Source: Mortierella sp. BCC40632 (Eukaryota > Mortierellomycota > Mortierellomycetes > Mortierellales > Mortierellaceae). From it: 64,000 nucleotides of DNA. The notes beneath the pieces are model-generated. The model made no database searches. It was given only the letters and a program-made list of their open reading frames with translations, and was not told where the DNA came from. A program made the translations under genes and the position numbers. The stretch lies in contig WAEK01000001.1 of NCBI GenBank assembly GCA_011634665.1, forward strand, positions 3,222,001-3,286,000. Reading direction: 5' to 3'. This document shows positions 39,502 through 49,322 of the stretch, piece by piece (position 1 is the first letter of the stretch; each line of letters starts with the position of its first letter).

Positions 39502-41472
39502 ATGGTAAAAAAATTGTGAAGCAGGAAGTCATCGCTTCAGTCGGGAGAAGGCATAGCACGCAGAGCACAACACTGACACTCGCTCCCATGTCATTCTATA
39601 CCTTTTTTTTTAAATTCTGTCTGTCAGGGTAATCAACAATCACAACCGCCAAATGCTGGCAAGAACCAAAAGAAGGATGTACGTCTCCGCTTTTTTTTTT
39701 TTTTTTTTTTTTCTTATATCATTTTGTTGTTGGCGCCAGTTTTTTTTTTCTCCTATAATCTGTCGGTCAGGAATGAAAGCTTTGGCCTTGACGTCAGCTT
39801 TTCGAAAACTTGCCTTTTTTAACCTTTTGCCACTAACTCGATCTCCTCTCTTTCTCTCTTCATCTCTTGCTATTACAGGACAAGGAGCCAAAGAAAAAGT
39901 GGGAGCCCCCACTGCCCACTCGTGTTGGAAAGAAGAAGCTTAAGAAGGGTCCCGACGCGTCTTCAAAGCTGCCAGCAGGTACGCGCTTCGCGCTCCCCTA
40001 TTGCTTTCCTTGAAGTTGAGTGTGCGGCAGCGTGTATCAAACATCACTCAATACTGACTCCCTCTCTCACTTTATGGATCGTATCCAGTATTCCCTACCA
40101 CAAGGTGTCGCCTGAAGATGCTCAAGATGGAACGTGTCAAGGATTACCTTCTTATGGAGGAAGAGTTTGTAGTGAATCAGGAACGACTGAAACCTCAGGA
40201 GGAAAAGACACAGGAAGAGAGATCCAAGGTTGACGACTTGAGAGGCACGCCGATGAGCGTCGGTACATTGGAGGAAATCATCGATGACGACCATGCCATC
40301 ATCTCAACTAGCAATGGACCCGAATATTATGTCAGCATCCTCTCGTTCGTTGACAAGGATCTCTTGGAACCTGGATGCTCTGTACTCTTGCATCACAAGG
40401 TAAAACACTCGATCTTCTTGCTCTTATATTGCTTATGAGCTATCTGAACGAGATGTTGGTTTTAACGAACCCTGTTTATGTCTGTATGAGTTTAGACCAT
40501 GTCCGTTATTGGAGTTCTTGCCGACGATACAGACCCAATGGTGAGCGTTATGAAGCTAGAGAAGGCACCCACGGAATCATATGCAGACATCGGTGGTCTG
40601 GAATCACAGATCCAGGAGATCAAGGAGGCTGTTGAATTGCCGCTGACACACCCAGAACTCTACGAGGATATGGGTGTAAAACCACCCAAGGGAGTCATCT
40701 TGTACGGTGTCCCTGGTACAGGCAAGACCCTACTTGCCAAAGCTGTCGCCAACCAGACCTCGGCCACGTTCCTGCGTGTTGTTGGTTCAGAGTTGATTCA
40801 AAAGTATTTGGGAGATGGACCCAAACTTGTGCGTGAGCTTTTCCGAGTCGCAGAGGAAAACGCGCCCTCTATTGTTTTTATTGACGAGATCGACGCCATT
40901 GGAACCAAGAGGTAAATCTCAGAGGGCCAATCCTTGTTTACGGACTTAGAAAATGTATCGGTTGTGTTGCAGCAGAATATCGTCTTAACTCCTTATGCTA
41001 TTTGCATGCTTTCTTTTTTTTTCTTTTCAGATATGACTCAAACTCTGGAGGCGAACGTGAGATTCAAAGAACGATGCTCGAGTTGTTGAACCAGCTTGAT
41101 GGTTTCGACTCGAGAGGAGATGTAAAGGTTATCATGGCCACGAACCAAATCGAGACTTTGGACCCTGCACTGATTCGACCAGGACGTATTGATCGCAAGA
41201 TTGAATTCCCTATGCCGGACGTTAAAACCAAGCGTCGTATCTTTAACATTCACACTGGACGTATGCAATTGGCCGATGATGTCGATCTGGAAGAGTTTGT
41301 GATGTCCAAAGATGAGTTGTCAGGTGCAGATATCAAGGCTGTCTGTACAGAGGCAGGTCTTTTGGCTCTCCGTGAGCGCCGTATGAAGGTCAAGGCGGAT
41401 GACTTTAAGAAGGCAAAGGAAAAGGTCCTGTACAGGAAGAATGAGGGCACGCCTGAAGGACTGTATCTGTAA
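39502..41472 (+). CDS. RPT2: 26S proteasome regulatory particle ATPase subunit Rpt2 (PSMC1)
   Basis: AAA+ ATPase of the proteasome base. Six exons: 39502-39504 (the ATG alone), 39628-39678, 39879-39978, 40089-40399, 40496-40911 and 41031-41472, giving 440 aa, the family's usual length. The N-terminus MGNQQSQ has the Gly2/Ser6 pattern for N-myristoylation, as known for Rpt2. [15 protein letters not shown] and the coiled coil follow, then [18 protein letters not shown] (OB fold). Walker A is GVPGTGKT (226-233), Walker B is IVFIDEID, the SRH is [21 protein letters not shown], and the C-terminus is GLYL, the HbYX tail that docks into the 20S alpha ring. Start decision: no in-frame ATG precedes GGT at 39628 in its own exon, whereas ATG/gtaaaa at 39502 supplies Met-Gly exactly. 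Confidence 0.96.
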
Positions 41473-41955
41473 TTGATTATCTCATCGATGTGGATAAACG
41501 ACAATGCATTAAAAAAAAAAAAAAAAAAAATATGAAGTAGCATGGCACTGTCTAGTACTTCGCCATGCAAGTAATAGCCTTTTGCCTATGGTTGTTATTC
41601 TCTTGTGCTTTGCCCTGTCCTACTGTTGGACGCGCTCTAGACTAGTACAGCTCTGATAGTTGCTGGGGATTGGGTTAGATAACTTGTTGTGCGCGTTCTT
41701 CTTGTTGGTTCTCATTCCATCAGCTGCTCTCGGGCCACATGAGCTAAAGGCCATGCCAGAAAGAGAGAGAGGAAAAAAAAAAAAAAAAGCTTGAGACACT
41801 CGATGAAGAAGAGTTTATGGCTCACTGCCTTGGACGGATGGAAACGGTTTTTATTATTACTATTTTGAAGCGGCGAAGCAATGCATATTTTGAACAAAGT
41901 CAAAGCATGGGGCAAGACTTGAAGGACATGGACAGGAATCCGAAAGTGGCCCAAG
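41473..41955. other. Convergent intergenic spacer between RPT2 and lactate dehydrogenase
   Basis: Both genes end here, so it holds two 3' UTRs. Visible are poly(A) runs at 41511-41530 and 41773-41788 and a minus-strand AATAAA at 41850-41855. Confidence 0.6.
41850..41855 (-). terminator. Poly(A) signal AATAAA for lactate dehydrogenase
   Basis: Minus-strand AATAAA about 100 nt past the stop at 41956. Confidence 0.4.
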
Positions 41956-42972
41956 CTATTCTTCAGTCGCGATCGACTCTGGGATGCGGTACTTGGCGCA
42001 GATGGCTTTATTGCCCATGACGTAATCTTCCAGCAGAGTCTGCTCCTTTGGATTCATTGGCGGGTAAAAGATTCGCTCGATGCCATGGGTACCCAACACC
42101 GCAGGGAAAGACAAACAGGCATCATACCGTTCACTATAGACGGTTAAAGGAACCGTGGTACGCTTGTTTTTGGTGATGGCCAAGATGAGTTCTGTGACCA
42201 CGGCCGCTATTCCATAGGACGAGGCCCCCTTGTGTTCGATAATCTCGTAGATTTTATTTGCGGTTGCTTGGGCAATCTTCTCGCGCGTGATCATATGCTC
42301 GAGTTCCTCAAAGGAGCTCAGCGTCATGCCCGCGATCGTTGCGGAAGACCAGATGGCGACTTGCTTATCACCATGGTCTCCTAGCACATATGCCTGGATC
42401 GATGACTCTTCGACTTCGCCCTGAAGCGCCTTCTTGATCGCTGTTCGAAGTCTAACTGTATCAAGGTATGTGCCTGAGCCAAACACTTGGTTCCTAGGCA
42501 GACCTGTGAGTCGTTGTGCGAGGTCTGTAAGGATATTCACCGGGTTGGCAACCATGATAACGATTGCAGAAGACTTGATAGGCGAAATACAATGGATAAC
42601 ATCTTTGAGGATGTTCTCATTTCGAGTAAGGAGCATATCTCGACTCTCGCCAGGGCTTTGACGATATCCTGCTGTGATGACAATGATATCGGCCTGACCA
42701 CATTCGTATGCGTTTGTGCGTTGGATCGTCCGAAGGTCTGCCGAAGATATAAAGGCCGAGTCTTCGAGGTCGAGTGTATGGCCCCAAGCCAAGGATTCGT
42801 CCAGGTCGTACAAAAGATACTCAGAAGCGACACCACGCATGAGGCAGGCGAATGCGACCGCAGAACCCACAATACCTGTGCCCACAATAGCCACCTTGTT
42901 TGCAGTGTTAGGTCTAGCTGGACTGGGCTTCATGATGGGAGTCGAATGGCGATTGGGAGGGAGGGAAGACAA
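41956..42972 (-). CDS. NAD-dependent L-lactate dehydrogenase
   Basis: Interconverts pyruvate and L-lactate with NADH. A single uninterrupted frame of 338 aa. Rossmann motif KVAIVGTGIVGSAVA (G31-x-G33-xx-G36) and Asp56 for NAD ribose. The mobile loop is AGYRQSPGESRDMLLTRN, with Gln105 at the specificity position (Gln favours lactate, Arg malate) and Arg111. ANPVNILTD, then GSGTYLDTVRLR with Asp171 and Arg174, and GDHGDKQVAIWS with the catalytic His200. All catalytic residues are present, so it should be active. The first 24 residues are a Ser/Pro/Asn-rich extension; the Met at residue 14 is an alternative start. It is the only intronless gene in the window, which could reflect a retrocopy or acquisition, but single-exon fungal genes are common. 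Confidence 0.94.
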   Translation of the reverse strand: MSSLPPNRHSTPIMKPSPARPNTANKVAIVGTGIVGSAVAFACLMRGVASEYLLYDLDESLAWGHTLDLEDSAFISSADLRTIQRTNAYECGQADIIVITAGYRQSPGESRDMLLTRNENILKDVIHCISPIKSSAIVIMVANPVNILTDLAQRLTGLPRNQVFGSGTYLDTVRLRTAIKKALQGEVEESSIQAYVLGDHGDKQVAIWSSATIAGMTLSSFEELEHMITREKIAQATANKIYEIIEHKGASSYGIAAVVTELILAITKNKRTTVPLTVYSERYDACLSFPAVLGTHGIERIFYPPMNPKEQTLLEDYVMGNKAICAKYRIPESIATEE

Positions 42973-44700
42973 GGTAGGTGTGAGTGAATGGGGGAAGGGG
43001 AAGAGGACTATAGCGAGCGAACGAGTTGAAGAGAAGAGGGAAGGGGGCAGGGATGATTTAAATGAGGAAAACTCCTAAAATACACGATGACCTTGGTAAG
43101 ACCTCTCGAGATCTAGGCACACAGGTGTTGAATCTTTGGTAAAGCCCATTGTGGTTTGGGCAGAATAGAGTAAAAATCGCGAAAGATCGACATTGGACCA
43201 AGGTCTCCCCCTTCTCACTGCACTTTTGGTTCGCGCATCATCTCCTTACTGCTTCCCTACTCCAGTTCATGCAGAGTAATGGGCGTAGGAGGCTACCCAA
43301 TCTGCGGTCACCCCCTTCTCCCAATTACTTGAGGCCGTCTTCGCCGCGGGTAACTTCCACTTTGGATTGTGCATTCATGCTAGTAACGATCTCATGTTCG
43401 GTCCACTTCCACAAATCTGAAAACAAGAGGGGCTACAGCCTGAGCACCTCAGAGCACTCTCACCTCACGATCCTCTAACCTGGTCGATACCACGGGTTTC
43501 CTTTATTAAAGAGATCTTGGAACTGGGTAGTAAAGAGACAAGTTTCCACAGTAGAAGAGCAATTGTTTTCAGAGTGGAGGAAACCATCGAGGTAGATCAT
43601 CGGTCTGTTTGGTCGGGAAGGCTTTGATCCTTCGCCTCGTCTCACATCAAAAAGAGCCAAGCCGGCTTTTCTCACCGTCCTTGAACGATCAATGGCTTTC
43701 AAACTCAAACGCCTTCCCTCGTCTGGAACATTTATTAGTGGGAATGGTTTTGACTTTGGCCAAATACATCCTCCATAAATATCCTCTCGGCATTAAAGAG
43801 ATCGAGCCTACATTACCAGTGAGGCCCGTCTTGGCAAGGATTTTCCCTTCAAATTTGAGCGTGGGCCATGGGCGGGTTTATCTCAAGGGTCAAGATGTGG
43901 CCAAGCATGATCTTGCTAAAGATCTCTATTTTGTGTAAATGGTAGCTTAGGTGATACCATGGATACCTCTTTTTTTTTTTTTTTTTTTTTTGTTTCCCGA
44001 GTCATCTCTTTTCAAGGAGTTGCTCATTCATGACTTGGACTGCTTTGACCTCTTTTCTTTTACTGCCTTTCAGTCAACAGCTCATTGGCAACCATTTAAG
44101 GAGGTCTATGTATGGGTTTCTATACACCTTCTGCATTTCAGAGTCTACCAGGGGCCAGAAAGGAGTGCAGACTAAGAAAGACAGGGTGATACGGAGCAAA
44201 GTGAGATCTTTTGATACTTCTCCCCTCCCCCACCCCTACTTTCCTGTCTCCAAAAAAAGAAGGGCAGTCATGGTTGAGAAAAAGTCACTCGATACTCCAT
44301 TCAGCTCCCTTGAAAGTTGCACTTTTTCAGGTCAAATTTCGTAGATTCTAGGAGATTGAAACCAACCCACACACATTTTCAAAGATTACATTCTCTTTGG
44401 ACTGAAATCGCGCTACCATAAAGCTGGACAGACCCAAGAATGATCAGCCTTAATTTTTTTTTTTTTTTTCTCTACCGAGACTGCATCCCAGGTAGAGGGT
44501 TGCCAACACCACACAGCACGCGGTACAAAGTGATGTAGTAATAGTTTGCTTTATAACAAAATAGCTTGCGATATCTTTAGAAATTGGTCAAGAACACGTT
44601 TTTCTTCTTCTTCCATGTCTATTGAGTCCAAGATCTAGGAGAGGAGGTTGGTGCCAGGGAGCAAAGCCATCTCTGGTTCTGTTTTCTCCTAGGATTCTTT
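42973..44700. other. Intergenic region with an unassigned open frame
   Basis: The left part is the lactate dehydrogenase promoter (GA-rich, 42955-43080). At 43609-43938 a 109-codon plus-strand frame ends KYPLGIKEIEPTLPVRPVLA...LKGQDVAKHDLAKDLYFV, which looks protein-like but matches nothing I know. A T run follows at 43970-43991. No RNA gene is visible. The right end is the 3' side of ATP synthase gamma. Confidence 0.5.
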
Positions 44701-46530
44701 TTACAGAGCAGAGGCGCCAGTGATAATATCAATCAACTCGGAGGTAATGGCGGCCTGACGAGTACGGTTGTAGGTAATGGTCAAGCGATCGACCATCTCG
44801 CCAGCGTTCTTGGTAGCGTTCTCCATAGCATTGCGCTTGGCGGACATCTCTGAAGCGTGACCCTCGACGAGACCCCAGTAAATGTTGTTTGCGAATAAGA
44901 ACTCGTTGTAGTTTTCCAGGACACCCTCATCGACCTCGTAGGCGGTGAAGCCCTCTATTCAATAAGAAGCGATAGGAAAAGGCAAAAAAGAAAAAAGGCT
45001 GTATGAGAGGAGAGTGACTGAGGATGTCATTTAAAAGAGACGGGCCAATTATTAGAAGGACTAGGTTCCCTACCAGACGACTTCAAGGCCTCAGTAGAGA
45101 AGCTGTGGATAGGCGAGGCCTCGTAAGCGATGGCTGACGCGAACTTGTTGAAGACAATGGTTGCATTGTCAAACTTGACATCAGAGGCCAAGATGGTATC
45201 AACAGCCGCACAGGCCTCAGCAAAGGTGGGAATATCCTTGCCGATCTGAGAGAACGAGAGCTCAAGTTCGCCACGATGGGTGCGAGACATCTGGTTCTTG
45301 GCCTTGTCGCCGAGGACGACAACAGGACCAGGCGCGCCCGCAGCGATGATCTTGCGGGTGGCCTTGGCAACAGAGGAGTGGATACCACCGCAAAGACCAC
45401 GATCCGAAGAAGCGACAATGTAAAGATCCTTCTCGCCTTCGAGAGGAGCGGTCTTGGCGTTCTGGTAAATGCCTAGAAAGTTACTACGTAAGTTAGATAA
45501 GCTCTCTATAATTTGATCCATTGTTCACCCTTACATAGTTGTAGAATCACTGGAGAGAAACATACCAGAAGAGGAGGCACCGTAAACACGAGCAGTCTCC
45601 ATGGCACGCTGGGCCTTGCTGACCTTGGTCGAGGCAATCATCTTCATGGACTTGGTGATCTTTCCAATGTTCTTGATTGAGTTCAGGCGAAGCTGAACTA
45701 TTGGAGGGTAGTCAAAAGGAAAGAGCGTGGGTTGAACCAAAGGACTGAATCAGTACACAGGATGCTGAGGTCGAGTCCACTGGTAAAGTCAAAAAGCGCT
45801 CCTTCCAGGTGTGCGGTAATGAACATAGGCACTTACTTTCTCTCAAGGTACCCATGTTGCGGGCCTGGATGCCAGTGCTAAAACAAGCCCAGATACAAGT
45901 AGTGGAGCCAAATAATTAGAAAGAGTCAACAGGACATTGGTTAGGATGATCATAACTGATAAAGATAAGGCTGGTTTCGCAAAAGAGCCGAGATTTCCTC
46001 CCATCAGCATGTATAGTTGGCAATAGGCTGATGACGCGTATTGTTCCTGTCCTGATAGGAGAATACATTTTTGACGATCAAAGCGATCCAGTTTAACCCA
46101 TCTCCAAGCGATGATCCCATCCTAGAGAAGCGAATAGGGCAGTCCGTCGTGTCTGAATCTTGCGCGATTTTGATCATGATTGCAGATTACTTTTCAAGGG
46201 GAAAAAAGCGCTGTGGTTTATGAGAATCCTAGAGATGAGCGCCTGCTGTGTGCTGCGGTTTGATTAGCCCTGCTGTCCGTGATTTGTCGGTCCTGCACGT
46301 TATTTCTCCTGTGAAAATTGCCTCTGTCAGAAGTCCATGTAAGCATCGGATCAGCCCTGCAGGAGACAGAAGTTCTACTTTGAACTAGCATAGTCGAGGC
46401 TGGTATCAAGGTTCCTTAGTTGATTGACCAATTAATGAGGTGCTAGTAGTTCTGATCGGATGATCGGGAGATAGGGTTCGCAGCAGTACCTAAGCACAGA
46501 GGCAACGGGTTGAGCACGAGTGGCGAACAT
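44701..46530 (-). CDS. ATP3: Mitochondrial F1F0 ATP synthase subunit gamma
   Basis: Central rotor shaft of F1. Five exons, 46530-46490, 45877-45837, 45697-45566, 45472-45074 and 44954-44701, all in phase, give 288 aa. The N-terminus [27 protein letters not shown] is a short presequence. Core motifs: [72 protein letters not shown], and the C-terminal helix [28 protein letters not shown] that turns in the alpha3beta3 cavity. Length and motifs match fungal gamma subunits. The first intron is about 610 bp (45878-46489). Confidence 0.97.
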
Positions 46531-47961
46531 AGTGCTGGATGAGGTTGATGATCGAACATGCGTATTCGGCATGACCAAGGGCTTAAACAAAATGGGGAAA
46601 TGGGTGGCTTTGACTCCATTTCCCTTTGATCAGCTTCGCGAGAGAAGAAAATGAGTTCGGTTTTTCTTGTCATTACGACTTCAACGTCTCGCAAATGAAA
46701 GACATCCCTAAAGATATCCTAAACTGGGGGTGCCCATGGCTTCAACTACCAGAAGTCGGACACGCGCAGTTGCCCCAGTCAATGATAACTAGCGTTCATG
46801 TCTTATGGACCACGAAATGCAAGGTATCGCAGACTTGTCCTTGCTGGTCACTTGATAGAATCCACTCACACCAATGTTCACAGTTTCTTGACTGTCCCGG
46901 GGTTTGTCGTGTACCCACATTAGAGTGACTTGTAACTCTGGTTCCTGAATCCCATGGCTTCGCTAACACTGACAACTCTAATATTATCATCGATCTTTTG
47001 ATGTGACCTGGCCGGCGCTGTCCGTCGGAAGCACGTCAGGCAAAGTTTGCTCGTCAAATAATCGTCCGTTATCAAAGCGGTCGCTTATTGTCAGAGCTCT
47101 TACTGGAACCTCTTGCTACCACGTCGTACATGTCCTGTAATCCTTGACCCGGCCCCAGTTCTTGCATCCTTGGCCAATCCCACTAGCTGTACCCCTGACT
47201 GTTTCTTAATACATCCCGAAGGGTGGCAGAGCCCATACAAACCCAGTTTGCAACGGAGAGTTCCTGATGGAACAGGAGTAACGCGTGTCTGGAATGACAT
47301 AGGGGTTTAGTCGTGGTCTAGAGGAGAGCCTCTTCTTTTGTAGGATTGTACGAAGGGGAGTATAGCTTTTGAAGGAACTAATGGAGGAGCAGTTCACGCG
47401 CAATATGCACTGCGCTTGCAAGAATATCGAACAAACTTTAACCCAGCCCACCGTATACTGGTACCTTCTAGGATTATTCGTTAGAGATGCAAGAAGCTCC
47501 CTGCGGTGCTAGCAAGGCAGCACTGTGCACGCTTTTGCAAAGTGAATTGTCATTTAACTGAGTCTATTGGATGATTTCAAAATTGAATGTGCTCTTTGCG
47601 AATTTGAGTCGCTACTCCACGAAATCAATTGACCAAAGGTATAACTAGTAAGTATCGAGTGTGTCGAGAGAGCCAAGGAGTCTGAAAACATGAGAGGGTA
47701 TGAGAATGAGATTATGCTACTAGTAGTGTCAGAGAGGACAAAGGCAAAATGTATGTACGGGACTCTATCATGCATCTGTACCATTCCAATTGATGTGTTG
47801 CAAGAGAAATAGAAAGGCGTTTTGTTAGGAAGAGGGCTGTGTTTGTGAATTCTGGCACGAAGGCTGTCCATAGTTCTCCAACGACTATCTTTTGTGCCTC
47901 TCAAAAATAAATAAATAAAATTACTATTTTACTTCTCTATCAAGAAAGAATCTACATCGAA
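46531..47961. other. Intergenic region, ATP synthase gamma promoter to PLD gene 3' end
   Basis: 1.4 kb with no recognisable gene. Short frames on both strands have no domain. 46531-46700 should be the ATP3 promoter; 47880-47961 is the PLD 3' UTR side. Confidence 0.55.
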
Positions 47962-48514
47962 TTAAGCAAATTCCTGCCAGAGTTTCTCGAACTCTCCCTT
48001 GAATGCTTCCACAGCCTTAGTCGAGTTTGTCAGAGTAAGGTTCTCGCGGTTGTTGAAACGCGCGCCCTTAGTCCAGTTGTAAGAGCCGTTGATCACAAGC
48101 TTATCATCCACAATAGCAAACTTGTGATGCATGTATGATTCACTGTCAAGGTTCAAATCAAAGACATAAATTCTCTTATTAGTGAATAGGGGACAAAGGA
48201 AATCACACTACAAAGGTCATCGCCGAATATTACCTCTTATCGACTCGAACGGGGATTTTATGATCGTCAGACAGGCGGTTCACGTCGGATCCCAGGTCCT
48301 CAGCCTAGAAAAGTAGATAAATGGTGGTCACCGAGTCACATAGGGACATTAGTCATCGCGCCATTCCAAGAAAGCAGGATGGACTTAAGGTATCATTGTA
48401 CAGCTAAGATGCAACGAGTCACCCATTGTTCTTATCCACTCCCTTTATAAGCTTGTCTCTTACCTTCTCATTGTCCGAGATAATGCGAACTCTGACGCCG
48501 CGCTCATGAGCCTA

Positions 48515-48549
<35 letters not shown>

Positions 48550-49322
48550 GTAGATTCATCCACAGAACGTGGTTAGGGGGCGGGCCATTGTATTTCCAGC
48601 GGGAGAAAAAGAATACAGCCCATGCATTCGAAAATAGGAGCAATTTTTCAAATTTTGGAGTTGTTGGGTAAGGCCAAAACTTGGTCAATTGGTCTTACTC
48701 TGATGATAGCTTTGGCCAACTGGTCATCTGTGATAGTGTACACACAGATTTCAAGGGTGGACTGGGCACCATCCAGGGTCTTGACGAGCTGCTGGAAGCT
48801 CTGTTCAGATGGGAAGAAGATTGGGCTGACAAAGACATTGTTGCTGCCCTGATTGCCACCATGGTTATTGTTGTTGTCGTTGTTATTGTCGGGAGGAGTA
48901 ACATGTCCATCACCGTTAGGCTTGTGTCCAGAAGCATTGTTTCCGGCAGCGTTAATCAGAGTCTCGAGCCAGGTAATCTATAAGCAGGTTATCAACATAA
49001 TAATAATAAAAAAGAAAAAAAGAAAAAGAGTTAGATACATCGGTATCAGCTCACTAGGTCCTCACTCTTTCAGAGTACTAGTCCATCCCTAACATACAAC
49101 ATCCTTGTCATGCTCGACGGCACAGGCTTCCCGGGCAGCATGGAAGAGCTGCTGGATTGAAGGAGCAGCTCCGTTCTTCTTGGCATGACTCTGGTAAATC
49201 TCGACCAGTCCCTGACGGGCGGTCTGGTCCTGGACAATCGAGGGGGCAGAATTAAAGGTCTGGATTGATACCGATTCCCGAACGATCGTTTCGTGTACCG
49301 TGGTCGAAAATGTCATATTCAT
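47962..49322 (-). CDS. Single-HKD phospholipase D-family protein, PLD6/Zucchini/Nuc-like
   Basis: PLD-superfamily phosphodiesterase. Exons 49322-49098, 48977-48699, 48511-48464, 48304-48234 and 48142-47962 give 267 aa. The catalytic motif is HHKFAIVDDKLVINGSYNWT (H213-x-K215-x4-D220, followed by GSYNWT). Upstream core strands are FFPSEQSFQQLVKTLDGAQS, LEICVYTITDDQLAKAIIRA and GVRVRIISDNEKAEDLGSD. One HKD per chain means an obligate dimer, as in bacterial Nuc and animal PLD6. Animal PLD6 is a mitochondrial outer-membrane cardiolipin hydrolase or RNA nuclease. Here the N-terminal 90 residues lack an obvious membrane helix and are followed by a Gly/Asn-rich linker (about 95-110), so location is uncertain. 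The donor of exon 1 is read as GTT/gtatgt. The start at 49322 or 49316 is uncertain because the frame runs open upstream to 49463. Confidence 0.88.
48517..48547. repeat. Poly(A) run in a PLD-gene intron
   Basis: About 31 A on the plus strand. In the pre-mRNA it is a poly(U) run ending 6 nt before the acceptor of exon 3, so it doubles as the polypyrimidine tract. Confidence 0.85.

Noticed and set aside
40703..40726. Altered Walker A in Rpt2 (GVPGTGKT instead of GPPGTGKT)
   Set aside because: The second residue of the P-loop is variable (yeast Rpt2 has Ala there as I recall), and the functional Gly-Lys-Thr is intact.
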